A stretch of DNA of 64,000 nucleotides, taken from positions 10,457,712 through 10,521,711 of the forward strand of contig JAJEKV010000011.1 in NCBI GenBank assembly GCA_021234155.1. Reading direction: 5' to 3'. Shown piece by piece: positions 34,875 to 46,910 of this stretch. Numbering within the stretch: position 1 is the stretch's first letter; each line of letters opens with the position of its first letter. The notes beneath the pieces were generated by a model. It did not search any database, had not been told where the DNA came from, and worked only from the letters and a program-made list of their open reading frames with translations. The translations under genes were made by a program, and so were the position numbers. Source of the stretch: Isoetes taiwanensis. Lineage: Eukaryota; Streptophyta; Lycopodiopsida; Isoetales; Isoetaceae.

Positions 34875-35732
34875 GGGAAAAACTACAAAATGCCATTATG
34901 TTTTCACCAGATGCCCCTGAGTTTTTATCATTTCACCAAATGCCCTTGGTCAATGTATATCTTCCTGTAGAATTTTAATTTTTACAAAATGCCCTTCAGT
35001 TTTGAATATTCAACATAATGCCCTTCTAAGCACCAAAATCCAGTTGCAGGGCATCGGAATTGCTCCAATTGCTTCAACGAACTACAGGGCATCGAAATTG
35101 CTTCAATGAAATTGCTTCTAAAAGTAAAAAGCACGGCACAGAAATCTTTTGCCAACGAATTTGCTCTGTCACAGTAATCCTCTGAAGCCGAAATCCTCTG
35201 CCACTGGAATCCTCTTGAATCATTTTGATCATGCTTTGAATAACAGGTTGATTTTGCAGCAGTTCTTGTCTGCAATTCTACAACACATCATTCTTAGAGT
35301 TTTGAGATTAGTTTTCTTTTCTTTTGAAACTACGATTCATCTGGCAATGCTTGATTTTTAAATCTTATATGAAGAATTTCTGTTTTGTCAATGAAATCTC
35401 TTCTACTTGCAGAACGGTTCTTAATTCCTATAGGGATTTCCTATATCTATTAGTTTAGCTATGGAACTGCAACAAGGTTCAACCTTTGCTTCACTGAAGA
35501 ATTGAGACTAGCCATAAAAGACTATGCAATACTAAAACATAAGGGCATTTCGGGAATTTGAAAGAAACATAAGGGCATTTGAAGAATTAACGTAAATCTT
35601 AATGGTATTTGAATAATTTTGAAAAATACAAAATATATTGTACGTTGACCAAGGGCATTTGGTGAAATGATAAAAACTCAGGCGTATCTGGTGAAATTCG
35701 GCAAAACATAAGGGCATTTTATAGTTTTTCCC
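34875..35732. mobile_element. 858-bp nonautonomous DNA element with long terminal inverted repeats
   Basis: The left end GGGAAAAACTACAAAATGCC and right end GGCATTTTATAGTTTTTCCC are inverted repeats, and the similarity continues about 90 bp inward (GAGTTTTTATCATTTCACCA, AATGCCCTTGGTCAA on both sides). Subterminal AATGCCC/GGGCATT words are repeated inside both ends. The interior has no transposase. A clear target-site duplication is not visible (flanks TAAAAATAC and AAAAGGTGC), so the family is not assigned. Confidence 0.8.
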
Positions 35733-35915
35733 AAAAGGTGCTCTGGCCGCGATTTTGAGTCCCCAAATTGGATTCTGAGCACCCTTTTTGCAGCCAGAGA
35801 CCCCTCAAACTTTGGAACCCCCAAAACCCCAAAAGGTGCTCTGACCGCGATTTTGAGTCCCTAAATTGGATTCTGAGCACACTTTTCGCAGCCAGAGACC
35901 CCTCAAACTTTGGAA
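35733..35915 (+). repeat. Tandem duplication, unit about 97 bp
   Basis: AAAAGGTGCTCTGGCCGCGA through CCCCTCAAACTTTGGAA is followed after CCCCCAAAACCCC by a second copy with about six differences. It adjoins the right end of the 34.9-35.7 kb element. Confidence 0.9.
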
Positions 35916-36039
35916 GTCAGCGCACACAATAATGTTGAGATAGGCTCCAACATTTGCCTGACATCGCCATAGCCCAACCAACTGCCGCTTGGCCTTGCCT
36001 AGCCTGGCCACCACCGCCATAGCCCCGCCATAGCACGCT

Positions 36040-39000
36040 TAGGCCCGGACGACGCCCCCCTCCCGCCATAGCCTAAACCTTGCTTGGCGTCGCACCCCGG
36101 TCATGGCCCACGGGGAAGATGGGCCTTTGGGAAAACCAAGCGAGAGAGGCCGCCACGCAAACGGTCCCGATCAGCTATCATGGACAGGGGAGAGTCATCC
36201 TCCATGAAGAAGGAGGCTCGGGCTAAGTCTAACCCCCCCCGGCGTACAGCCCGCCGGAAGGGATTGATTGCTCGGACCACCGCAGGGAACTCTTGCCTCG
36301 CAGCCCGGTGGAGCCACGTCAAAGCCGGCGTGGAGGCTAACGGTGCCGCGTGAGGCTAACGGTGCCCTACCGGCATGGCGCATGGAGATAGAGTCCCTCG
36401 ACACCCCATGTGCTCATAAGGCAACTGGGGTCGGGGAAGAACCGCATCATAGGCACGGAGACCCGCGACACAACGGCCGTAGAAGATGGCCTTGGCACGG
36501 CACGCCGAGCGGCATAAGGCCGGCGAGGAGCCGGCGACATGCGGCCCGCCTAGACTACGTGTTCATCACTTGGGCACCATGACCGCGAGGGAGAGGGGGC
36601 AATGCAATGCGAGGCGATGGTCACCATGTCACCGGCTGATCCGAGAAGGTTGAGGAAGCCACCACCATGTACGGGGAACGCGCGGGCGCTCTTGCGGGCG
36701 GCCCGAACCACGGCCGGGTTCTTCAAATCACGGCCCGTGTCTTTGGGGCTCGAAACCGCTCCCTTTAGCTACTCCGAGCACGGAGCTCCGGGGTTGCGGC
36801 TGACCATCCATAGACGGGGCTAGGGTCTTCCCTACCGAGGTTCATAGTCATTTGCGGCGGTCTGGGGGCGGGGAGATGGCCAAGCGGCGTGAGACCACGC
36901 AAGAGCTATGCTCCAGGCTTCCCCTGAGGCTGAGGGGCGAACCGCTACCTACCCATAACCCCGGTATGCCGCGGCTTGCCCGCGTCGCGACGGCCGGGAC
37001 CACGCCTTTGCTGCCCCCATTTGAAGCCACCCCCGCCATCCCGGCCACCACCACCACCACCCGGCCGGGCCGGCCCTCGCCCACCTTTGACCTGGCCCGC
37101 GAGAACTCAAAGCCTTGGCGGGAGGCCGCTTAATCGGTAGTCCGGGGCATGCCGGGAAGAAGGGGAGAGTCGCCCACAACATCCGAACACACATTCTCGA
37201 TCGGATGACATTCCTGGGCGATTCACATTTCGAGCAGAGCCCGCCATGGGGCTCGGTCGTTAAATGTCGCATTGTCATAGCCAGCGGTTGTGGATGCGGA
37301 GTGCGTGATGCCATATTGCGCCGGGGGCAAGATCTTTGAAGGGGGCGTCCCCTCGTGGGCCAGGGACCTCACACCCCACAACAGAGGCATCTGAGGGAGG
37401 GGCTTCGGGCCTGAGCTACTGATCTGCCGGGTTACCAACATTTCTCGGTCTTCAATACGCATGCAGACGGAGGGTCATGGTGGGGTTGCTTGCTACTACC
37501 GGACAACCTTGGCACATTCGGTTACCCTCCGGAAAATGAGGCAGACACAACCGGTACTTGTGGGTTCGTGTGCATACTACCGGTGGCAACCCTCTTTTCA
37601 CGGCGCTTTGTTATTTCCCTCACGCGAGAGAGCACCTTCTATCGCAGCCGCCGATGCGGATAGGATGGTCCCTTATGTCGATCTATATGATGACATACTG
37701 GCGGCATAAGCGGTTGGGTAGGGTCCTTCCTTCTTGGGGAGACTTGACCCCATGACGACTTGATGTCCTCGCGATGTCCTACGCTCACGTCCCTTGAGAG
37801 GCAACGCCACGAGGATCGGATGGCGGCCAGGTCTTTCGCTTTGGCGAACCGGTTGCTCTGCTATGTGGTATTTTTGACTTGATAATTTGCAATGGCACAT
37901 CACGGTGGCCCGCTTTCGCAAGTGCACCGAGCAAGGACAAAGAGAGGGGAGGGTCTAGTGTGGTGGACTATGTGCTCGTAGTTGCGCCAAGATATGCATC
38001 TCATCAGTCGTTTCCGGGTGGGCACCGAAAGTCGGGATGAGGAGGTCGACTCAGATCACCTCCCACTTTATTTGGACATGGTTTGGCAAGCCACCAAAAC
38101 CCCCACTATGCCAGCCCCTCGCCATCCCGGTTGCATTGGATTATGAGCAGGCAGAGGACTACGCCGAGATGCTCATGGATGCCCCGCCAACAATTCTGCG
38201 GACCACCACACTAGAGCGTGAGAGCGGACCAGTTGGCCCGAGCTATTGCGGGATGCGGCCGGACATGTGCTTTGGCGGACTCCCCGTCGCCGCTCAGGGA
38301 CAACAACATTTCCGCATAACTGGTGGTTTGATGCAGAGTGTAAAAAGCAAGCGCCGGCTCCGTCACGATACGGATCGGTGCACCCTTTGCGAGCCACCAC
38401 GATTACCACGCCCATCCGAAGGACACAAAGGCGGTACCTTGCAAGGCATCGGGGAGATGTTCGACTGCTGGACACTCATCCTCGAACCTTTTGGCGAGAG
38501 TGCTCAAGGCCAACCGACCCTCGGGGACATCACACAGGCGGTGGGAGCGGTACTGCGGCGCTATATGACCCACGAGGGGACGCGTCGCCCATACCCCCGC
38601 GGGGATGGCCCCCATTGGTTCTCGCGGAGGAGGATGTTGTGGAGGGCCCTGCAACGGCGGCTAATGGGAAGGCGGTGACCTCGATGGTATGCGAGGCCGA
38701 AGTTACTCAAATGGGGGCGGGGGCCGCCATTTGATCCTCACACTACCGTTCAACGAGCATTGCGGGAAGGTTTCCCCGACAATGGACCACAAGCGGTTGT
38801 CCCCATTCACAAGGCGAGGCCCACCCCACCTTTGTCCAGGCCAATTATTGGACGATCATGGTGATTCAATTATTTGCCAAACGTTGTATGGCATTCTCGG
38901 CGATGGAGTTGACCCGGCGCAGGGGCGGCAGATGTCGCGAGCCCTCACACAAGCGCTTTTTTAGACCCGCCACTCAGCGATTGACCATATCTTTACAATC

Positions 39001-40772
39001 ACGGGCGATTGAAAACAATTTGAAACCATCGGCGAGGACTTGTATTCTTTGCTTTGTGGACAGCGAAGGCTTTTTGATCTGGTCCCAGGAAAAGCTATAG
39101 GCTAGGCTGCGTCAAGCTGGGGCTGCATTTTGCACTGTGCTGAGAATGCCATATCTGGGTGTATGAGAGTTGTTTTGGCGGGATGCGGCCGGCGGGCCAA
39201 GCATTCACCGATAGTATCGGGGTCCGGCAGGGCTGCCCCCTCTCACCAACACTTTTTGGCCTCTACATTGACCAGTTAGAGCCCTGGCTTACTGAGCATG
39301 GGGAGGATGGCATACAGCTTTTGCACCGGGTCATCCGCCCCACTCATCTATGTGGGCGATGTTGACCTTACTCGCCCACACCCCGAAGCTATCTTGATCT
39401 CATCCGGATGTCCTAGACACATTACGCCGGACTCTGAGACATGCGGCGTGAATCGGCCAAGACCGGGGTGGTTCTCATATCCTCTTCCGCCACCCCCGCC
39501 CCTGCACTCACATATCGGGGGCGGACTGTGGAGGTCACGCCCACCTACAAGTACCTAGGGGTGGAGTTCCCCTCCTCGCTCTGTTGGGAGGCGTCCATCC
39601 GCTTGCGGGTGGCCCGAGGCTGGAAAGCGCTTTATGCCATGCAGAACAACAGTCACCAAGCAGAGCTCTATGATTGGGGCCATCGAGTCACATCATTTGG
39701 GCACCGGGTGAACCTCGTCTTTCATGCGACGGTCGAGGTTTGGGGCCCGATCGTCTCTTTGGCGACTGGAATGACTTGGAGCAGGTGCGAGAAGGCATTT
39801 TTGGGCGGGCACTTGGGGTGAAACCTTGAGGTCCCCTATCGGTCTGGCTGCGAGGAAACTAGATTCTTGCCGCCCGGCCGGCAGTATGATAGACACATCG
39901 TCTATTTTCGAGAAAGTGGTTAATATGGGTGATGCTTTCGGCTCCCGCCCCCGCTTCTGGTTGTGGCAATGGGCCCTTGGCGGCTCGGGCCTGTTGGAGG
40001 GTAAGAGGGATAAGTGGTTCGCCCGGATGGGCGATGCGGGGAGCACGATGCGTCGCGGTGGACCACGAGGGCGATCGTGATAGCTGCGGGGAGTACTGGG
40101 CGCTTGCTTCCTTGGCAAGTAAGCGGGATCCCAGCTCTAGAGCAGTCAAAACGGCCCATTACAAGGAGCACATCAACCCCCGCGTTGGCGGGGCCCTTGG
40201 CTCTACCTGCGTTCCCGGTACGCCCCTGAAAAAGCGGAGACTCATTGCCTCCATTCGACAGGTGCCCCCATCTTCGCGATCGAGATGGCCGGGTGGATGG
40301 GGAGCCCCCGCGGGACAAGCTCTGTCGGTCTTTGTCAAGCGGCCGCCATTGAGGATGAGTCTCACACTTTCGAGTTGCCCAAAGATTCGGTCCGGATCCG
40401 GGCGGATCACGTTCCCTTAATGCGGCGGACTTGCCCTACATTTGCCGATGAACACACCCAGGTCGAGACGTGCTCGGGGTCATTACATACGAGGTACTTG
40501 GATCTATGAGCCCACCTTTGCCCCGCCTGGCGGCCCGTCGATCGGGCACCACGGTGCTGGTACATCGGTGTATATATTTGTGTGTTTTGCATTTCATGTA
40601 TATTGGAGCGGTTTGTCGGCCAGGCTGATTCTTCGCCACGGTTTTTCCTCGAAAACCCTTGAGGGGGTTTAAACCGGGTAGTAATCCGCTTGCTGCGCTT
40701 TTGTATTGGGTCCCATAGACCGATTGGTCTCCGTGGACGATAAAAATACCTTCCTTCCTTCCTTCCTACAAA
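36040..40772 (+). mobile_element. GC-rich LINE with endonuclease and RT remnants, (CTTC)n tail
   Basis: Base composition jumps to GC-rich at about 36040 and falls back to AT-rich after 40770. Parts found: an APE-type endonuclease ('GGVACYYRTTLAHS', 'WVRVHTTGGNPLF', 'CYFPHARE', later 'SDHLPLYLDMVW', the SDH motif) near 37470-38100; reverse transcriptase motif 'GVRQGCPLSPTLFGLYIDQL' at about 39220 and 'YKYLGVEFPSS' (RT thumb) at about 39549. The YADD-box region is not intact and the frame changes many times, so the copy is dead. It ends with CCGATTGGTCTCCGTGGACG, then a short A-rich stretch and CCTTCCTTCCTTCCT, a simple-repeat tail. The left border is estimated from composition only. Confidence 0.75.
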
Positions 40773-41425
40773 TAATATAGTATTTATTTTAATTATGGTT
40801 AATTGTTATTACTTTAAAAGAACGCTCTTTATAAAATTCGCCACAAAAATTGTCTAGACCCCCTAAAACATCACCATTTGGCTAATAATGGCCGCTAATT
40901 TTTTCCATGTGCTGTAGACTCATACAAGGATTCATTGAAGAAGAAGTTCAAGAAAATCCCTTCGAGCACGTTCAATAGGAACACCCAGAGTTTCATGAGC
41001 AAGGTTAGGAAGTTGTGTGAAATGAAAAGAAAGCGGAAGAGCATGCTAAAAAAAAAAGAAGGGGGGAGGCTCTTATGATGGAGGGAATCCTGTCTAGCTC
41101 TAAAATTCACTGCAACAAATTAGCAAATGCTATCCAAGACAAGTATGAGCTTAGATATGACTTGCAACATGACCTCGAAGATGATACTGAGTATCTAAGG
41201 CAAGCAACAGGTTTCAAGAGTGAGGAGGACTTGTTAAGGGGTTCTTTGGAGCAGATCTTGTAGCATAGATAAGAATACAATTCTTTGACTGATGAAGTTT
41301 TCGTGCTAAAACATGATATCAAAGCTTATAAGTAAAGCATTGAACCATAGCATTCAAAGGCCACTCAAATCTATGTGCTACAATATAAGGGGGGGAAAGG
41401 GGGATGTTAATCGCAATTAGCATCA
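40773..41425 (+). other. Possible fragment of a coiled-coil coding sequence
   Basis: From about 40914 to 41263 the plus strand encodes lysine-rich (KKKFKKIPSS, CEMKRKRKSMLKK) then acidic helical sequence (DLQHDLEDDTEYLRQATGF, EEDLLRGSLEQIL), with one frame shift at about 41058 in a run of A. It looks like a decayed coding piece, but I know no family for it. Confidence 0.25.

Positions 41426-41427
<2 letters not shown>

Positions 41428-41511
<84 letters not shown>
41428..41511. repeat. (TA)n microsatellite, about 42 units
   Basis: Uninterrupted TA dinucleotides. Confidence 0.98.
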
Positions 41512-41513
<2 letters not shown>

Positions 41514-42142
41514 TCCACGTGCCCTCAATCTCTGAAACTTGTCAACTATGTTGTTTTGATTTTAGTGAAGACTACACCATGCATGTCCAGCTGAAGCGCA
41601 ATTAAGTGACGCTTAACATGCATTGCAGCTATGCTGGATAGCATGCATTATTTAGTTGCAGGGTGCGATGAACAATGCCACATTGGGCCACGTTTCTCAG
41701 CATACAAGTACTGTTGACTTAGAAGAATTGAATGCCAGCCTTGATGAGCAGGAAACTGGACAGAAGACAAAAAATGATGAACCAAGATGTGTTAAGCTTC
41801 AGAAAAAAGGAGCATGCAATTAATGAATCTAGTAGTAGCTCCACTAAGATATTGTGCCTGAGAGGAAGCTATAGAAGCATATGACAAGGAGTGCCAAAAA
41901 CAAAATATTTGATGGTAAGTTTGTGCTATGATGTGCTAAAATGCATAAGTTTTCTCACTCCTTATATCGTGTAGATGCAGATGAAGTTAAGATGACCTCA
42001 GAGGGCATCCAAATCGATGGAGGAGGAGCTAAAATAGTGAAACTCACAACGATAGGTCTATATTGGGTTTAAGGTTTCTGTACTTATAAATATATATATA
42101 AAAGTTAATCAAACGTATGTAGGTAACTTATCGTGTACATAG

Positions 42143-42975
42143 GTGCTATTAAGTCGCATTTAATTGAACTAGGTCTCATGCGATTCCCTTTTTTTTGGGA
42201 CCTTCTTATTCCGAACGGAAAGGACGTTCGAAGCATTTTTAGGTCTTATTTGTCATTGAAAAGAGTTTTTCGCGTGAGGGTGAATCCCTTTACTAAGAGA
42301 TTTCGGCTCTTTTTCCTTGGATGGGTAGATGAGAAATAAAAAACTCCAACAAAATTTGAAAGTGTTTACTTATTTACTTTATATTTATAAATGGATTTAT
42401 TACAATATATATTATAGTGGATGAAGAGACCATGGCAGCCATGCTGTCACAACCATTACGCCCTATTCACATATGGACCACTCAATGCGAATGTCATGTG
42501 GAGCACTCTCTGGCCATGGGTGCAAGTTGAAGACGATAGAAATTTGTACAAGAAGTGCTTCATGGGCCATGTGCTGGCCTATCCAACCGATGTCACCACA
42601 TTCTTTTTGCCCTCGTTTCTTTAATGAAAGGGTCTTTCCATTGCTTCCTAGCATGTACTAGCTAGCCAAAATGAGGACTGCAAAAGATAACATCAAGTTA
42701 GTCAAGTGACGCTACAGAGAAACAAATAAAATAAAAACCAGTTCTAAACGTAATTTTTGAAAAACGTAGGTTTAAAAGTCGCAAGTTGAGAAAGGCAGCT
42801 CAGAGTGAAGAAGGCAGGTCTGAGGGCCTCGACTCGGGCGTCGAGAAAGTAGCTCAGAGTGAAAAATGCAGGTCTGAGGGCCTTTCTCATAGCTCAGAGT
42901 AAAAAATGCAGGTCTGAGGGCTTTTTTCAACTTTTTCACTTTGAGCTACAGTCGAGAGAAGCCCTTAGAACTGTG
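42143..42975 (+). mobile_element. Truncated relative of the 47.2-50.6 kb inverted-repeat element
   Basis: Begins TTAAGTCGCATTTAATTGAA followed by GGTCTCATGCGATTCCC and a T-run plus GGGACC, matching the left end at 47228 (TAAGTCGTATTTAATTAAAG, GACTCATTCCATTCCC, T-run, GGAACC). Internal segments at 42660-42730 (ATCAAGTTAGTCAAGTGACG ... AACCAGTTCTAA) match 47685-47740, and GTCGAGAAAGG-type words follow in both. No right terminus is found, so the copy is incomplete. Confidence 0.65.
42784..42940 (+). repeat. Short tandem repeats with CTCAGAGTGAAAAATGCAGG unit
   Basis: The block AGCTCAGAGTGAAAAATGCA-GGTCTGAGGGC occurs three times with small changes, the first two separated by CGACTCGGGCGTCGAGAAAG. 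Confidence 0.8.
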
Positions 42976-43292
42976 TTTTCTGTTATGGTTCACAACAATA
43001 AACCATACCTTTTATCTCTTCTAAACAGAAGATCAGACTTCTTCAAATAAATCATAATCTCATAACCTGTAAACCGTCCAGGTTTGCTACACAATCCATA
43101 GAATAAACTGTTAGCAATGACAAAATGATCTAAATATGAAATACAATGACAAATAAGCACAGATCCAATAAACATAGGATACGAGTTACACCAATAACTC
43201 AGATTGGTCAAGCTCTTAGTTCACCAAAACTAGAGCTAGATGCAGATGCAATAACCAGTCTTTGGTAGTTCACCGCCCAACCGGATCACTCG

Positions 43293-45455
43293 GTGCTAAG
43301 AAGTGGCAGAATTATGGCAAGGCTTGTTGGCAATGGCAGTATGCTGAGACTGGGATTTGGGGAACAATTCACATCAGATATTATGAAGCTGCATATCTCC
43401 GCTCGGGCGACTGTCCTCTTCCATGGTGAGCCGTCACATGCCTTTTCACTCGGTCGTGGTATTCGCCAGGGATGCCCTTTAGCACCATTGCTTTTCACAA
43501 TTGTTGCAGAGGCTTTGTCACAGTTATTCACCATTGCAACGACAGAGGGACTTCTCCATGGACTTGCAATGGAGGACGGCACACAAGAGGTTTGCAATCA
43601 ATATGCATACGACATGTTCCTCTTTCTAGTCGCTAATGATGAGAATCTTGCTGTTGCCAAAATGCTTTTAGATACTTTTTTTTCTTTCGGTGTTCTTGTT
43701 CTTGTGGGTGGCAGTGTACGACTTTGTGGACTTTGGATAATCCGGCTCCGGCATGTGTTCACGATTATCCATGGAAATTACTTGCGCATGGACAGGCCAT
43801 CAAGTTGTTGGGGATTCCAGTTGGCATCCATGTTACTATAGGAGCTGCATGGGAGGAGATCATTAGGGGTTTGGAGAAGCACTTGTTACGGTGGTCCTTT
43901 GCTAAGTTGTCTCTTCTTGGGGGCATTACGGTGGCCAAGTCGGGTCCTTAGTAGTACCCATGTTTATATGGCATCCTTACTTGCTAGCTCCACATATCAA
44001 AGTCGTGAGCTCATTGCAAATTAGTTCAAACTTTATTTGGGCAGGTCTTGAGGAAGGTGTTGTGGTTAAGGTGGCTTGGTCGAAGTGCATCCTTCCAAAA
44101 TGGGCGGGTGGTGCAGGTATGATGGACTTCTTCTTTGCGCAGAAAGCAAAGTGCTTATTTCAAAGTTCATTTGGAGACTTCGAATGGTGAGGATGACTCT
44201 CCGGTTCACGCCTTCTTAGACAAGCCCTTGGTCCTTTGTATCCCTCTAGGCAAGAAGGTTGTCAAACCAGTCCTACCTTGGGCTTTATTTGGACTCTGCG
44301 GCCTTTTCCAAGTGCTTCTCCATTTTTTGCGTGGCTTATTGGCGTGTGGGAGGCAGATCGGACATCTTTTTCTGGCCATGCCCCTCTATCCACACCCTAT
44401 TAGAGACTCGTGGTGGTGGTGGGCACCACTTGCCTCCGAACCCCTCGGCACCTCCATTGGCAGCCTCGGTTCATCCCCTCACCACAGAGGCGATGGGTTC
44501 TTGCGGTGTTGTCTCTATTCAAGCATGGTATGAGGGCGGATTCGGCCCTTTGTCTTGGCCTGAATTTGGGCAAAGTTCCTGCTCTCTCGTTGGGATGTAT
44601 CTCTATGGGAGAAGGTCGCAGAAAATTTGCCTCTTATAGTGCAAGTTGGTGTTGCTGAAAGGGTGCCATGGGACTGTCATGAAAATATTCACAAAGGCAA
44701 GCAATTTGTCAGATCAGTATATCGCCTTCTTTTAGCACCACAACCCCTCCAGTTGCCAGATGGGTGGCACCTACATGTTTCACAGCCCACTTTGTGTCGT
44801 ATATGGCGATGGCTTTGGGATAGGTTGCTCCACCCTAAAGTCTCTGTACTGTGGTGGCAGGTTATCCACAGGTGCCTGCGGGTTAATACCTTTCGACATC
44901 GCTTTGATCCTCACATATCTGCAGTGTGCCCGCTCTGTCTTTCGGATGTTGAGACTCTTGAGCATTGTCTCTTTGATTGTCCTGAGGTTCAACCAGCGTG
45001 GTCCTGGCTACAAGGTTTGTTTAACAGTACATTGGACTGCCGATGCATCCTTTTGGCGTCCTATCCCGATGCATGGCCTTCAGCTAAACAAAGGGCATTT
45101 CATCTTGGCTCCGGTTGGCTCCTATGGTCGATATGGGAGCGTCGCAGACACCACATCTTTCAGGGCATTTACTCATCTGCACACAGTGTTATTACAATGG
45201 CCCATAAAAAGATATTGACAGCCTACGAGTGTTCCTCCCTTGACTCAGAACTGGTGGAACGCATCTGGATTCAATATCTTCGAATTGATTCTTATCATTA
45301 GTCTCCTATTCTGGAGTAAGTACATTGTGCTCCAGGCTCGTGCTCCTGTGGCATCTTTGTGTGCTTACACAGTTAGATGAGACATGTAAATTTTGTACTT
45401 TTTCTCTGATTAATAAACTTTTTGGCTTTCGTCCTTCAAAAAAAAAAAAAAAAAA
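43293..45455 (+). mobile_element. 5'-truncated L1-type LINE with poly(A) tail
   Basis: The first readable motif is 'LGFGEQFTSDIMKLHISARA', then 'GRGIRQGCPLAPLLFTIVAE', both RT, then CNQYAYDMFLFL at the catalytic box, where the usual YADD is altered to YAYD. Frames then shift several times. The C-terminus is intact from about 44690 to 45301 (CPLCLSDVETLEHCLFDC zinc motif; 'QRAFHLGSGWLLWSIWERRR'; stop at 45299). A 3' UTR of about 140 bp with TTAATAAACTT and a 17-A tail follows. A target duplication is not certain; AGATGCAAT-like words sit on both sides. Confidence 0.85.
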
Positions 45456-45730
45456 TGATGATGCAAACACAAATTCTGCAGATTCCTAAACCCAAATCCT
45501 TCAAATACATGGAGACGGCTAGGAAAAGTCCAAATCTCTCCTGTGAATAACAGATACGAAGAATGGTTAGAGGACGAGGATCAACAGTTTAGGTTCACAA
45601 AAATTTAAGGAAGGGATTCGAGATATTAGGTCCGCAGAAGCATATCAAATATGGTTAAGCAAATCGATTGCCCCAGTGGTCGCTAGAGTGAGGAGAAATT
45701 CGAAGGTCACTCGAGTAAGGAGAAATTAAA
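45456..45730 (+). repeat. Segmental duplicate, first copy
   Basis: GATGCAAACACAAATTCTGC ... CAAATCCTTCAAATACAT ... GGTTAGAGGACGAGGAT ... ATTGCCCCAGTGGTCGCT is repeated in the same order at 46405-46680, about 90% alike. No ORF. Confidence 0.85.
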
Positions 45731-46404
45731 AAATGTACAGCAAAATATACATTTTTGCTGGTTCCCAAAATGTACAACAGGGAATACCTTTAGCTGCTAA
45801 TTTAGCAATGGCCTTCAAAGAATTCCTCTTTAGTAAGTTCATTGGTGCCCATCAGTTTTGAAAAGGAAAGAGTGTTAACTGCCAAATATTACAACGCCAT
45901 CCCCCACAGCAAGCAAATGTTGAGAAAAATAAAGATGAGAATGAAATGCTTAGACCTTATCTTATTGAACATGATGTTCCGCTTGTCCTATATGTGTTAA
46001 AGCTTCATGCTAATAATGCAATTGAAGTTGCACCTGAAAAGCACCCTAGTCTTATAGGTGTAACAAACAATAGTGATTGTTAACGTATTGTAGCTATGAT
46101 GAGGGTCCAATTTGCTTTTAAGATACACTTGAAAGATGTGAAAGTTGTCTAGCTACTGCAGCTAACAAATTGAGGATCTTGGCCATGTTAGCGGCAAGCC
46201 ATAACCACCATGGAACTTTAGAATTGATCTTGTTGCAAGCAGCAGGTGGTTTTCTGTACATACCATAGGTATTCTACTTGAATCTGCAGTACAGAGCTCG
46301 GGATCATAAGAACACCAATGTTCTTCATAAGCTCATTCATCTTAAAAGTTGCAAAAACTAGTTGCAGTTGAAGCAAGCACTGACCTTCCCCCTGCTTCAA
46401 GCCA
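45731..46404. other. Spacer between duplicates, no supported gene
   Basis: Short frames only. A plus-strand stretch near 45950-46080 (LRPYLIEHDVPLVLYVLKLH, then VAPEKHPSLIGV) looks faintly coding, but without motif or clear exon borders. Confidence 0.3.
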
Positions 46405-46680
46405 TGTCGATGCAAACACAAATTCCGCAGCCAAATCCTTCAAATACATAAAGACGGCTGAGAAAACTCCAAATCTATTATGCGAATAACAGATAGGAAG
46501 AATGGTTAGAGGACGAGGATTAACAGTTTAGGTTCACAAAAATTTGAAGGAAGGGATTTGAGATATTAGGTCCGCAGAAGCATATCAAATATGGCTGGAC
46601 AAATCGATTGCCCCAGTGGTCGCTGGAGTGAGGAGAAATTCGAAGGTCGCTAGAGTGAGGAGAAATTCGAAGAAGGTGAA
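46405..46680 (+). repeat. Segmental duplicate, second copy
   Basis: Second copy of 45456-45730. It has a further internal duplication of GTGAGGAGAAATTCGAAG near its end. Confidence 0.85.
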
Positions 46681-46849
46681 TGCTTTTGCCTATACACGTG
46701 GCGTACAGATGTATAAGCTAGAATTGCACGAAATCGTGCTGTGTATAGGCTAGAATTGCATGAAATTGTGCACCTCGGATTATGGTTATGCAACCCTACT
46801 AAAAATTACAAAGAATAAAAACATCTTGAGAAAAAAGAACAAGGTGCTG

Positions 46850-46910
46850 CACACGGAGGGTTGCCCTCTATGGCCCGAGGGTGAAGTGGCTTAAATTAAA
46901 TCCACATGTG
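46850..46910 (+). repeat. Fragment of the family forming the 1.13-kb inverted repeats
   Basis: GCACACGGAGGGTTGCCCTC then CGAGGGTGAAGTGGC matches the outer end of the arms at 15867 and 19514. Confidence 0.75.

Noticed and set aside
36084-40672. Dozens of overlapping GC-rich open frames on both strands
   Set aside because: Stops are rare because of GC content; only the endonuclease and RT motifs on the plus strand are supported, and those are parts of one dead LINE.
41319-41528. Tyr-Ile repeat protein
   Set aside because: Translation of the TA microsatellite.
42143-42345. Plastid DNA insertion (looked like a plastid reading frame)
   Set aside because: The sequence matches the transposon end at 47228, which explains it better; I could not tie it to a named plastid gene.
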